Shown here in pieces: positions 1 to 6,502 of a DNA stretch of 9,974 bases (position 1 is its first letter; each line of letters opens with the position of its first letter). The notes beneath the pieces were generated by a model that had not been told where the DNA came from, made no database searches, and worked only from the letters and a program-made list of their open reading frames with translations. The stretch spans positions 177 to 10,150 of the forward strand of contig DKNG01000074.1 of NCBI GenBank assembly GCA_002470185.1, read 5' to 3'. This DNA comes from Arcobacter sp. UBA7394 (GTDB taxonomy: Bacteria; Campylobacterota; Campylobacteria; Campylobacterales; Arcobacteraceae). A program made the translations under genes and the position numbers.

Positions 1-1
1 A

Positions 2-64
2 AACCCAAACTATTCAACTTTTGATTTTAGAGTTGAACAGTATGAGAAAGTTTTTAATTTGTAG
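2..64 (+). CDS. Possible 3' end of a convergent gene, cut by the window edge
   Basis: One plus-strand frame stays open from the left edge to a TAG at 62-64, giving about 20 residues that end ...VEQYEKVFNL. The other two plus frames read less like protein, and all three minus frames close within 1-53. If real, this gene converges on the histidine kinase and the two overlap by 11 bases at their stop codons. Twenty open codons can arise by chance in this composition, and no family can be recognised from so short a tail. The function is unknown. Confidence 0.3.
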   Translation, partial: NPNYSTFDFRVEQYEKVFNL

Positions 65-1262
65 TTACTTCATAAATTGGAAGTTCAATAATAAACTTTG
101 TTCCAAGTTGTGTATTACCAAAAGTAAGATTACCTTTTAAACTTTTCGTTACGATATTAAAACAGTTATATAGTCCAATACCAGTACCTACACTTTTGTC
201 TTTAGTAGTAAAATATGGATTAAAGATTTTATTTTTAATCTCTTTTGGGATTCCTCCCGCATTGTCTTCTATAGTGATTATAATCTTAGAATCATTTTTT
301 ATAACAGAGTATTTCACCCATTTATTTTTAATATCATTTTCACATAATGCATCTTTTGCATTATTTAAAATAGAAATTAATACTTGAAGTAATTCTCCTG
401 ATACTAATCTAAATGAGATAGATTCTTTTTCAATATTACCTTCTATAATTTTGATTTCATTTACATCAAAACTAGGTTCAATTATTTGAAGAGCCATTTT
501 CACTCTATCTTGAATAATCACATCTTTTTCTTTATGACTTTCTTGAATATAGTCTCTAAATTCATCAATAGTAGTAGATAAAAACTGAGTGTTTTCTACT
601 ATTTTACTTGCATAAGAGCTAAAGTCTTCACTACTTAACATATCATGTTCTTGTTTTATTTTCATACCACTTGCAGCAGTTGAAATAATACTTAATGGTT
701 GTCGCCATTGATGGGCAATATTACCAATAAGATCGCCCATTTGAGCCATTTTCATTTGCTCAAATATTTGTTTATCTTTTTTCTTGTTTAAATCTTTTTC
801 TTTTTTAATTCTTTCTTCTAATTTAGAAGCTTTAGAACTTAGTTTTTTATTTTCATTTTCTAAGTTCATCATATTAATACAAGAGTTAATACTCATATTT
901 AATTTTTTTCGCAAGTTTTCATAAATCGATTCTAAAAAAGAAAAGTCAGCATCCTTCTCATAAGAGCAAACCATTAGACCTTTTTCTAGTTTGTATAATA
1001 AAAGATTAAATACTTCATCATATTTATAAATATTAATTTTGTTTTCATTTGTTTGTTGAAGTAAGTTATTCACATCATAATCTATTGTTTTACCAAATGA
1101 TGCAATATTTTTATTATCTTTATTATCAAGAAGATAGAAACTAGCATAAGTTGCTTTTGTTTCATCTATAAAAGTTTCTAAGGTTTCACCAATCATTTCA
1201 TCAAGCTTCAAACTGTTACCAATTGAGTTTTGACATTTATACGAAATCGTTAGTTCGTTCAA
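54..1262 (-). CDS. Soluble sensor histidine kinase (HQWRQPL type), orphan
   Basis: This is a 402-residue two-component histidine kinase, predicted to autophosphorylate on His and pass the phosphate to an unidentified response regulator. No membrane segment or signal peptide is visible, so it should be cytosolic. Residues 1-115 form a mixed alpha/beta region that resembles a degenerate GAF-like sensor (inference). Residues 130-170 are Lys/Glu-rich and probably coiled coil. The H box has His184 in NIAHQWRQPL, a variant common in Campylobacterota. The catalytic domain shows the N box (Asn301 in NNAKDA), G1 box DNAGGIP at 333-339 (first Gly of DxGxG replaced by Ala), F box IFNPYFTTK at 346-354 and G2 box GTGIGLY at 359-365. 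The start is TTG at 1262, supported by AAGGA 8 nt upstream and an in-frame upstream stop. No regulator gene lies in the window. The family is certain; the signal sensed is unknown. Confidence 0.93.
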   Translation of the reverse strand: MNELTISYKCQNSIGNSLKLDEMIGETLETFIDETKATYASFYLLDNKDNKNIASFGKTIDYDVNNLLQQTNENKINIYKYDEVFNLLLYKLEKGLMVCSYEKDADFSFLESIYENLRKKLNMSINSCINMMNLENENKKLSSKASKLEERIKKEKDLNKKKDKQIFEQMKMAQMGDLIGNIAHQWRQPLSIISTAASGMKIKQEHDMLSSEDFSSYASKIVENTQFLSTTIDEFRDYIQESHKEKDVIIQDRVKMALQIIEPSFDVNEIKIIEGNIEKESISFRLVSGELLQVLISILNNAKDALCENDIKNKWVKYSVIKNDSKIIITIEDNAGGIPKEIKNKIFNPYFTTKDKSVGTGIGLYNCFNIVTKSLKGNLTFGNTQLGTKFIIELPIYEVTTN

Positions 1263-1270
1263 TTCAAATA

Positions 1271-1275
1271 TCCTT
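1271..1275 (-). promoter_or_regulatory. Ribosome binding site setting the TTG start of the histidine kinase
   Basis: On the minus strand AAGGA is followed by 8 nt and then TTG. There is no in-frame ATG upstream before a TAA. The first internal ATG (Met23) would remove the start of the N-terminal region, so TTG is preferred. Confidence 0.7.
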
Positions 1276-1279
1276 AAAA

Positions 1280-1298
1280 AATAAGTTTATTACTTATT
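1280..1298 (-). other. AT-only hairpin directly upstream of the kinase ribosome binding site
   Basis: AATAAGT (1292-1298 read on the minus strand) and ACTTATT (1280-1286) form a 7-bp stem around a 5-nt loop. In the minus transcript the stem is followed by a short U run and then the AAGGA site. It is weak because it contains only one G-C pair. It may be a leader structure, or chance in AT-rich DNA. Confidence 0.25.
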
Positions 1299-1393
1299 AA
1301 ATACTGTTTTTTTGGGGTGTTACGTAATAAAAAATACAATTTGCTAAATAGTAGCGAAAAAAGATTAAGAGAAGTATAGAGAGAAAGGGGAAT

Positions 1394-1431
1394 TTTAGAA
1401 CTTACGATACAAAAAAACCGTAAGTTCTAAA
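1394..1431 (-). other. Perfect 13-bp hairpin after metQ, possible transcript 3' end
   Basis: Bases 1394-1406 and 1419-1431 are perfectly complementary (core TTAGAACTTACG / CGTAAGTTCTAA) around a 12-nt loop. It begins 8 nt after the metQ stop, so it probably marks or protects the 3' end of the metNIQ transcript. It is not a textbook intrinsic terminator: on the minus strand the run of seven T lies in the loop, and the stem is followed by AAAATTCC rather than a U tract. The plus strand has no U tract either. Confidence 0.6.
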
Positions 1432-1439
1432 GAATTGTA

Positions 1440-2246
1440 TTAGAAAGCTTCTACGATAGAACCTTTATATTTGTCATTAATAAAGTTTCTAATCTCATTT
1501 GAGTTTAATACTTCATTTAATGCTTTGATGTAATCTTTATTTTCATTACCTTCTTTTACAACAAGAATGTTAGCATAAGGAGAATTTTTTGATTCAAGTA
1601 CTAAAGCATCTTTTAATGGATTTAAATTAGCAGCTAAAGCATAGTTAGTATTAATAACAGCAGCATCTACTTCATCTAAAACTCTTGGTAATTGAGGAGC
1701 ATCTAACTCTTTGATTTTAAAGTTTCTTGGATTCTTATCAATATCAAGTGCAGTTTTAAATTTAACATCTTTGAAAGTTAATAAACCTTGCTCTTCTAAA
1801 ATATTTAATGCTCTACTTTCATTTGTAGGATCATTAGGAACTGCAATTGTAGCACCATCTTTTAATTCATTTAATGCTTCAATTTTCTTAGAGTAAACAC
1901 CCATTGGTTCTAAGTGAACATTAACAGTTTTTACTAATTTAGTATTTTTGTTTTTGTTAAACTCTTCTAAGTATGGTAAATGTTGGAAGAAGTTTGCATC
2001 TAGTTCACCTTCATCAACTGCAATGTTTGGTGTAACATAATCAGTGAATTCAACGATTTGTAATTCATAACCTTTAGCTTTTAATAAAGTTTGTGCAATC
2101 TCTAAAATCTCTGAATGAGGAACTGGAGTAGCTCCAACTTTAATTACTGTTTTTTTCTCTACTTTTGATTCCTTTGAATCAGTACAAGCTGTAAATGCAA
2201 ATGCAATAACAGCAACAAATGCTAATTTTAAAATATTTTTAAACAT
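1440..2246 (-). CDS. metQ: Methionine ABC transporter substrate-binding lipoprotein MetQ
   Basis: This 268-residue NlpA/MetQ-family lipoprotein captures methionine and delivers it to the MetNI importer. The N-terminus is a lipoprotein signal: a short Lys-containing start, a hydrophobic stretch at residues 8-19, and a lipobox FTAC with Cys21 as the predicted lipidated residue. Family signatures are VGATPVPHSEIL (37-48), ANFFQHLPYL (84-93), the IAVPNDPTNESRAL region (134-147) and INTNYAL (198-204). The length is normal for the family. AAGGAG sits 7 nt before the ATG and overlaps the metI stop, so this is the last gene of the metNIQ operon. Related NlpA proteins can bind other amino acids, but the MetN partner carrying a NIL domain supports methionine. 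Confidence 0.95.
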   Translation of the reverse strand: MFKNILKLAFVAVIAFAFTACTDSKESKVEKKTVIKVGATPVPHSEILEIAQTLLKAKGYELQIVEFTDYVTPNIAVDEGELDANFFQHLPYLEEFNKNKNTKLVKTVNVHLEPMGVYSKKIEALNELKDGATIAVPNDPTNESRALNILEEQGLLTFKDVKFKTALDIDKNPRNFKIKELDAPQLPRVLDEVDAAVINTNYALAANLNPLKDALVLESKNSPYANILVVKEGNENKDYIKALNEVLNSNEIRNFINDKYKGSIVEAF

Positions 2247-2258
2247 ATATATTCTCCT

Positions 2259-2897
2259 TTATTTTTTTGTAATTTTGTATAAATAGTCACCAAAACTTTG
2301 GCAAACTTGTACTAATGCAATTAAGATTAATACTGTGTAAATCATCGTATCTGTTTGGAATCTGTAGTAACCATATTTAATAGCTACATCTCCAAGACCT
2401 CCACCACCAACAGCTCCAGCCATTGCTGAGAAACCAATAACAGTAATTAGTGTTAAAGTAATTGCTGAAATAATCGCAGGTAATGCTTCAACTAACATCA
2501 CTTTGAAAATGATTTGAAAATCACTAGCCCCAAAAGACTTAGCAGCTTCAACAACACCAATATCAACTTCTTTTAATGCACTTTCAATAAGTCTTGCAAT
2601 AAAAGGAGCAGCTCCAATAGTTAGTGGAATAATAGCGGCACTTGTACCAATACTTTTTCCAATTAAAAACTTTGTTACAGGGAAAAGAACAATCATTAAA
2701 ATAATAAAAGGAAAAGATCTTAAAGTATTAATTACAACATCTAATATTGAATATACTTTTAGATTTTCTCTTAATCCACCTTTTGAAGTTAAAATCAAAA
2801 TAATTGCTAGAAAAAATCCAATAACAACAGCAAAAAATGTTGAAACTAATGACATATAAACAGTTTCACCTAATGCAGGTAATAAAATATCAACCAT
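2259..2897 (-). CDS. metI: Methionine ABC transporter permease MetI
   Basis: This is the membrane subunit of the methionine importer, 212 residues from the chosen start. There are about five hydrophobic segments (near 14-37, 53-75, 82-104, 137-160 and 184-200). The EAA loop that contacts the ATPase begins EAAKSFGAS at 117-125, followed by the Gly-rich GAVGGGGLGD (161-170) typical of MetI. An in-frame TTG at 2912 would add five residues, but it lies within the ribosome binding site. GGGAGG followed 7 nt later by ATG at 2897 is far better and matches the usual MetI N-terminus ([12 protein letters not shown]). The metN stop and metI start share one base (TAATG), which indicates translational coupling. 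There is a 12-nt gap to metQ. Confidence 0.96.
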   Translation of the reverse strand: MVDILLPALGETVYMSLVSTFFAVVIGFFLAIILILTSKGGLRENLKVYSILDVVINTLRSFPFIILMIVLFPVTKFLIGKSIGTSAAIIPLTIGAAPFIARLIESALKEVDIGVVEAAKSFGASDFQIIFKVMLVEALPAIISAITLTLITVIGFSAMAGAVGGGGLGDVAIKYGYYRFQTDTMIYTVLILIALVQVCQSFGDYLYKITKK

Positions 2898-3853
2898 TAT
2901 AATACCTCCCAAATAATTTCATGTTCTTTTATATAGTTCGTAACTTTTTCTTTATCAGACTCTTTAATATTAATAACCATATTTCCAACAATATGAGTAT
3001 TGATCTCTTCAAGTTTTCCCCATACAATATTAAAGTCCATATCTAACTCTCTTGCCATTTTTGTAATAAATGATTGAAAAGCATTATCTTTTGGGAAATA
3101 AATTTTAATATTTACTCCATCCTCTGGAACTACTTCTGTTTCACCTAAAAACTCTTTCATTTTCTCATCAGGTTTTAAAAATAACTCTTCCGTATCATCA
3201 AAACCAATAATATTTCCATGCTCTAATAAAAGGGCTTTTTGTGCAATTTGTTTTACAACTTCCATTTCATGTGTAACTAAAACTATTGTAATGTTTAGTT
3301 TTTCATTAATCTCTTTTAATAAATTTAAAATAGATGTAGTTGTATTTGGATCAAGTGCGGATGTTGCTTCATCTGAAAGTAAAACTTCTGGATCTAAAGT
3401 CAAAGCTCTTGCAATTGCAACTCTTTGTTTTTGTCCACCACTTAATTCACTAGGATATGATTGAAGTTTTTCATCTAATCCAACTAATGATAATAAGTCT
3501 TTTACTTTTTTAGAAATTTCATCTTTACTATATCCCCAAAGTTGCATTGGTAAAGCAACATTTTCAAATACAGTTTTTCTTTGAATTAATGAAAAGTGTT
3601 GAAATATCATTCCAATATTTTTTCTAAATTCTCTTAATTCATTTTTCTTAAGATTTTTGATCTCTTTGTTTTTAACTTGCAATGAACCATCACTATAATC
3701 TTCAAGTCCATTAATACATCTCATTAATGTAGATTTTCCTGCACCACTGTGTCCAACAATGGCAAAAATCTCACCTTTTTTAATATCAATAGAAATATTA
3801 TTTAAAACTTTTACGTCACCATAGTGCTTATTCAAATTTTTAATATTTATCAA
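2897..3853 (-). CDS. metN: Methionine ABC transporter ATP-binding protein MetN
   Basis: This 318-residue ATPase powers methionine import on the inner face of the membrane. The nucleotide-binding domain has Walker [10 protein letters not shown] (34-42), Q-loop Gln85, signature LSGGQ (137-141), Walker B ending in Asp161-Glu162, and switch His195. Residues from about 245 to the end form the C-terminal NIL/ACT-like domain, which in E. coli MetN binds methionine and inhibits transport when the cell is replete. Its presence separates MetN from generic amino acid ATPases. The start is TTG at 3853, with AAGGA 6 nt upstream. It is the first gene of metNIQ. The 218-nt gap upstream should hold the operon promoter, but I see no SAM riboswitch-like structure there. 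Confidence 0.96.
   Translation of the reverse strand: MINIKNLNKHYGDVKVLNNISIDIKKGEIFAIVGHSGAGKSTLMRCINGLEDYSDGSLQVKNKEIKNLKKNELREFRKNIGMIFQHFSLIQRKTVFENVALPMQLWGYSKDEISKKVKDLLSLVGLDEKLQSYPSELSGGQKQRVAIARALTLDPEVLLSDEATSALDPNTTTSILNLLKEINEKLNITIVLVTHEMEVVKQIAQKALLLEHGNIIGFDDTEELFLKPDEKMKEFLGETEVVPEDGVNIKIYFPKDNAFQSFITKMARELDMDFNIVWGKLEEINTHIVGNMVINIKESDKEKVTNYIKEHEIIWEVL
2905..2910 (-). promoter_or_regulatory. Ribosome binding site that fixes the metI start
   Basis: The minus strand reads GGGAGG, seven bases, then ATG at 2897. The site lies inside the end of metN. The longer reading from TTG at 2912 would place its start codon on this motif, which argues against it. Confidence 0.8.
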
Positions 3854-3859
3854 TTTTTG

Positions 3860-3864
3860 TCCTT
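3860..3864 (-). promoter_or_regulatory. Ribosome binding site for the TTG start of metN
   Basis: AAGGA on the minus strand is followed by CAAAAA and TTG. The reading from this TTG gives the expected MetN N-terminus ([12 protein letters not shown]), with Walker A at the usual distance. Confidence 0.75.
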
Positions 3865-3914
3865 ATTCGTGATGCAATAGTATTAAAAAATGAATAAAAG
3901 ATGTGTTAAAGAAG

Positions 3915-3926
3915 ACATTTAAATGT
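3915..3926. promoter_or_regulatory. 12-nt perfect palindrome upstream of metN, candidate operator
   Basis: ACATTTAAATGT is self-complementary over 12 bases and lies about 62 bp upstream of the metN start in non-coding DNA. A second palindrome, TACTATAGTA (3977-3986), lies further upstream. No named regulator box is matched with certainty. In AT-rich DNA such palindromes can arise by chance, so the operator role is inference. Confidence 0.3.
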
Positions 3927-4041
3927 AATTTTATGCAATTTTAATGTAGATTTTGAAGAAATAAAATTGACTATATTACTATAGTATTTGAAATAACTAG
4001 TATTATTTATTTAAAGATTGAGGGATTTATGTATTAGGTAT

Positions 4042-4073
4042 AAAAAAAGAGAAGTTAAAAACTTCTCTTTTTT
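4042..4073 (-). terminator. Intrinsic terminator of rho, overlapping its stop codon
   Basis: Bases 4043-4056 pair perfectly with 4060-4073 (core AGAGAAGTT / AACTTCTCT, flanked by A-T pairs) around a 3-nt loop. In the minus-strand transcript the stem runs into about seven U. The rho TAA at 4072-4074 is part of the 5' arm. This separates rho from the downstream met operon. Confidence 0.88.
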
Positions 4074-5400
4074 ATTCGTTCATTCCAGCGAAGAAAGCTT
4101 CGTTGTTTGGAGTTTTTTGCATTTTTGAATATAAGAATTTAAGTGCTTCAACTTCATCCATAGATGCAATAGCATTTCTAAGAATCCAAGTTTTTTGTAA
4201 CACTTCAGGAGTAAGAAGTAATTCTTCTTTTCTAGTACCTGATTTAATAATATCAAGTGCTGGATAAACTCTTTTGTTAGCTGCGTTTCTAGATAATACA
4301 ACTTCTGAGTTTCCTGTTCCTTTGAATTCTTCAAAGATAACTTCATCCATTTTAGAACCAGTTTCAATTAATGCAGTAGAGATAATAGTTAAAGAACCAC
4401 CCTCTTCAATATTACGTGCTGCTCCAAAGAATCTTTTTGGTTTATGTAAAGCATTTGCATCAACCCCACCTGAAAGTACTTTTCCAGAACTTGGTGTTAC
4501 AGTATTGTATGCTCTTGCTAATCTTGTAATAGAATCTAATAAGATAACTACATCTTTTTTCATTTCTACAAGTCTTTTTGCTTTTTCAATTACGATTTCA
4601 GCAACTCTAACATGATTATGTGCAGGTAAATCAAAAGTAGATGAATAAACTTCACCTTTAACAGATCTTTGCATATCAGTAACCTCTTCAGGTCTTTCAT
4701 CAATTAATAGTACCATTAATGATACTTCAGGATGATTTTTAGAAATACCATGAGCTAATTCTTTTAATAACTCAGTTTTACCAGTTTTAGGAGGTGCAAC
4801 AATAAGACCCCTTTGCCCTTTACCCATAGGAGCAAATAAATCTAACATTCTTCCTGTCATTCTTTTAGAATCATACTCAAAGCTAAATCTTTCAGTTGAG
4901 TATAAAGGAGTTAAGTTGTCAAATAATGGTCTGTTTTTTGATGCTTTAATTGGTAGGTAGTTAATTGCTTCAATTTTAAGTAAAGCATTGTATTTTTCAC
5001 TCTCTTTGTTTGGAGGTCTAACTTGTCCAGTTACAATATCACCTGTTCTTAGTGCAAACTTTCTAATCTGAGTAGCACTTACATAAGAATCGTTTGATGT
5101 ATCTGAGAAGTTACCATCAATTGCCCTTAAGAATCCAAATCCACCTTCTTTAATCTCTAAGATACCAGTGAATAGAATAAATCCACCTGCATCAATTTGA
5201 TTTTTAAGAATTGAGAACATTAAATCTTGTCTTTTAAGTTCTTGTGGGTTTTCTACATCTAATTCTTTTGCAATATCTAGAAGTTGCTCAAGAGGTAGTT
5301 CCCTAAGTTGTTCAATTTTGTATCCCTCAACAGGAATGTGTGTTCTTGTTTTTCTAGCAGTAGTAGCTTTTGCTTTGCTCTGAGTTTTTGACTCTTCCAT
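4072..5400 (-). CDS. rho: Transcription termination factor Rho
   Basis: This 442-residue hexameric RNA-dependent ATPase/translocase ends untranslated transcripts. A basic, low-complexity N-terminus (1-22) precedes the Rho N-terminal helical domain (about 25-70). The OB-fold primary RNA-binding domain contains GGFGFLR (86-92). The RecA-like motor has Walker A APPKTGKT (202-209), LLIDERPEE (231-239), Walker B ending in Asp289 ([16 protein letters not shown]), the secondary-site region [20 protein letters not shown] (311-330) and the [12 protein letters not shown] segment (370-381). It is slightly longer than the roughly 420-residue E. coli protein because of the N-terminal extension. The Shine-Dalgarno sequence is weak (AAGG 12 nt before ATG), but no better start exists. 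A strong promoter and a G-free leader lie upstream. It appears monocistronic. Confidence 0.98.
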   Translation of the reverse strand: MEESKTQSKAKATTARKTRTHIPVEGYKIEQLRELPLEQLLDIAKELDVENPQELKRQDLMFSILKNQIDAGGFILFTGILEIKEGGFGFLRAIDGNFSDTSNDSYVSATQIRKFALRTGDIVTGQVRPPNKESEKYNALLKIEAINYLPIKASKNRPLFDNLTPLYSTERFSFEYDSKRMTGRMLDLFAPMGKGQRGLIVAPPKTGKTELLKELAHGISKNHPEVSLMVLLIDERPEEVTDMQRSVKGEVYSSTFDLPAHNHVRVAEIVIEKAKRLVEMKKDVVILLDSITRLARAYNTVTPSSGKVLSGGVDANALHKPKRFFGAARNIEEGGSLTIISTALIETGSKMDEVIFEEFKGTGNSEVVLSRNAANKRVYPALDIIKSGTRKEELLLTPEVLQKTWILRNAIASMDEVEALKFLYSKMQKTPNNEAFFAGMNE

Positions 5401-5433
5401 GAGTAATGTTAACCTTTTTTGATTTTACATATC

Positions 5434-5485
5434 ATATATGTAGTAGTTTATTTGTAGTTTTTGTAGTTTTTTTAATTAGTATTAG
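5434..5485 (-). promoter_or_regulatory. G-free A/C-rich leader of rho with ACTACAA repeats
   Basis: Between 5434 and 5485 the plus strand has no C, so the rho leader RNA contains 52 consecutive bases without G. It begins almost at the predicted transcription start (about 5483). It carries repeated ACTACAA/ACTACTAC units. Long, unstructured, G-poor RNA with regularly spaced C is what Rho's primary site binds, and E. coli rho is autogenously attenuated in its leader. Autoregulation here is inference. Confidence 0.4.
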
Positions 5486-5489
5486 CGTA

Positions 5490-5518
5490 ATTGTAGTCTT
5501 TATTTAGATATTTGTCAA
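5490..5518 (-). promoter_or_regulatory. Sigma70-type promoter of rho
   Basis: On the minus strand TTGACA (5513-5518) is followed by a 17-bp spacer and TACAAT (5490-5495). The -35 is a perfect match to the consensus and the -10 matches five of six. The predicted start is near 5483, giving a leader of about 83 nt. Such a good -35 is unusual among Campylobacterota promoters. Confidence 0.75.
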
Positions 5519-5536
5519 TTAAATAGAAATAAGCAT

Positions 5537-5564
5537 AAAAAAAGGTGCCAAAAATTGACACCTT
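5537..5564 (-). terminator. Intrinsic terminator of ahpC
   Basis: Bases 5542-5551 pair with 5555-5564 (AAGGTG-CAA arms, 3-nt loop). The one C/A mismatch on the plus strand becomes a G-U pair in the minus-strand RNA. That RNA then runs into seven U (5537-5543 read in reverse). It lies 34 nt after the ahpC stop, and the rho promoter follows just downstream. Confidence 0.88.
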
Positions 5565-5597
5565 ATATAAGTATAGTATAGTTAAACTATTCTAATA

Positions 5598-6194
5598 TTA
5601 TAAATCACCTTCGTGTTTACCTAAGTACTCAGCTACACCTTCAGTAGAAGCTTTCATACCTTCGTCACCTTTATTCCAACCAGCAGGACAAACTTCACCA
5701 TGCTCGTTAGTAAATAACATAGTATCTACCATTCTAATCATTTCGTCAATGTTTCTTCCTAATGGTAAGTCATTGATTACTGCATGTCTAACTGTTCCGT
5801 CTTTGTCAATTAAGAAAGAACCTCTTAAAGCTACTGCATCACCAAATAATACATCGTAATCTCTAGAGATTTGCTTAGATAAATCTGCAACTAATGGATA
5901 TTTAATTCTTCCAATACCACCATTATTAACGTCAGTTTCTCTCCATGCGAAGTGTGAGAATTGTGAATCAACAGAAACACCAATTACATTAACACCTCTA
6001 GATGTAAATTCTTCAATTCTTTTTGAGAATGCAATGATTTCAGATGGACATACAAAAGTAAAGTCTAATGGATAAAAGAATAATACTGCACCATTTTCAC
6101 CGATATTTTCATATAAATTAAAATCTTCTACAATTTGACCGTCTGCAAGTACAGCTGTTGCTGTAAAATCTGGAGCTTTTTTAGTTACTAACAT
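5598..6194 (-). CDS. ahpC: Typical 2-Cys peroxiredoxin (AhpC/TsaA)
   Basis: This 198-residue cytosolic thiol peroxidase reduces H2O2, organic hydroperoxides and probably peroxynitrite. The active site is P42-x3-T46-x2-C49 (DFTFVCPSE) with Cys49 peroxidatic. Arg124 (ALRGSF) is the likely conserved active-site arginine, and Cys169 in EVCPAGW is the resolving cysteine. The length and sequence closely follow the Helicobacter/Campylobacter TsaA/AhpC type, including NDLPLGRNIDEM and HGEVCPAGW. The peroxidation-sensitivity motifs are partly changed: GGIG (92-95) instead of GGLG, and YL (190-191) instead of YF. No ahpF lies alongside, so thioredoxin is the likely reductant. AAGGA lies 6 nt before the ATG. 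It is transcribed divergently from fdxA, across a region with Fur/PerR-like boxes. Confidence 0.97.
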   Translation of the reverse strand: MLVTKKAPDFTATAVLADGQIVEDFNLYENIGENGAVLFFYPLDFTFVCPSEIIAFSKRIEEFTSRGVNVIGVSVDSQFSHFAWRETDVNNGGIGRIKYPLVADLSKQISRDYDVLFGDAVALRGSFLIDKDGTVRHAVINDLPLGRNIDEMIRMVDTMLFTNEHGEVCPAGWNKGDEGMKASTEGVAEYLGKHEGDL

Positions 6195-6230
6195 TTTATT
6201 TCCTTTGATTATTTTTAAATTGTTGACGTA

Positions 6231-6236
6231 ATTATA
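6231..6236 (-). promoter_or_regulatory. Probable -10 box of ahpC
   Basis: The minus strand carries a perfect TATAAT within AGTATATAATT, which would start transcription about 30 nt before the ATG. No clear -35 is present at 16-18 bp, but the upstream DNA is T-rich, as is common for Campylobacterota sigma70 promoters. Confidence 0.55.
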
Positions 6237-6286
6237 TACTAAATTTTTTTAAAATAAACTACAAGTTTCCTTAAATTTTAAAATTT

Positions 6287-6306
6287 GTATAATAATTATC
6301 ATTAGA
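6287..6306. promoter_or_regulatory. Candidate PerR/Fur box 1
   Basis: GTATAATAATTATCA (6287-6301) matches the classical PerR consensus TTATAATNATTATAA at 12 of 14 defined positions and contains the perfect inverted repeat ATAAT-A-ATTAT. The overlapping 19-mer at 6288-6306 matches the E. coli Fur consensus at 14 of 19. It lies about 50 bp upstream of the ahpC -10. It also contains a plus-strand TATAAT (6288-6293). Confidence 0.45.
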
Positions 6307-6353
6307 TAAATTTTATCCTTAACTAGTTCTTTTTTTTAAGTTTTCTTCAAAAT

Positions 6354-6372
6354 TAATACAATAATCATTATC
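6354..6372. promoter_or_regulatory. Candidate Fur box 2
   Basis: The 19-mer TAATACAATAATCATTATC matches the E. coli Fur consensus GATAATGATAATCATTATC at 14 of 19 positions, with its last 12 bases identical. It sits 67 bp from box 1. Campylobacterota Fur sites diverge from the E. coli model, so assignment to Fur or PerR is uncertain. Confidence 0.4.
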
Positions 6373-6496
6373 ATTTTTAATTTGATAAATAGCGACTGTT
6401 TCGATTTTACCGTGCTTGCGCTCTCTCACTTGATAAAATTTCTCTTTTAAAGAAAAATTTATATTTACTGTGATAAAGTTTGATAAATTTTTAAAT

Positions 6497-6502
6497 AGGA
6501 GA
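6497..6502 (+). promoter_or_regulatory. Ribosome binding site that fixes the fdxA start
   Basis: AGGAGA is followed within about seven bases by ATG at 6509. An in-frame GTG at 6470 would add 13 residues, but it has no ribosome binding site and would read through this motif, so it is rejected. Confidence 0.85.

Noticed and set aside
196..387. A 63-codon plus-strand frame within the histidine kinase, with a hydrophobic translation
   Set aside because: It is opposite the ATP-binding motifs of the kinase. Hydrophobic translations are expected antisense to polar AT-rich coding sequence.
1320..1327. TTACGTAA palindrome
   Set aside because: It is only eight bases long with no repeat nearby, so easily explained by chance in AT-rich DNA.
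1314..1343. Possible sigma54 promoter near the GGGG run upstream of the histidine kinase
   Set aside because: The GG and GC elements are not at the required spacing (about 10 bp), and the orientation does not suit the kinase gene.
1711..1896. A 61-codon plus-strand frame inside metQ
   Set aside because: It is antisense to conserved MetQ sequence, with no ribosome binding site or promoter.
3854..4041. SAM or other riboswitch upstream of metNIQ
   Set aside because: I found no multi-helix junction or conserved core, only short AT palindromes. The sequence is too AT-rich and unstructured.
4080..4367. A 95-codon open frame on the minus strand inside rho
   Set aside because: It is an alternate frame of a highly conserved gene, with low-complexity Leu/Lys-rich translation and no family resemblance.
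4274..4615. A 113-codon open frame on the plus strand opposite rho
   Set aside because: It is antisense to the conserved Rho motor domain, has no ribosome binding site, and its open frame reflects rho codon use.
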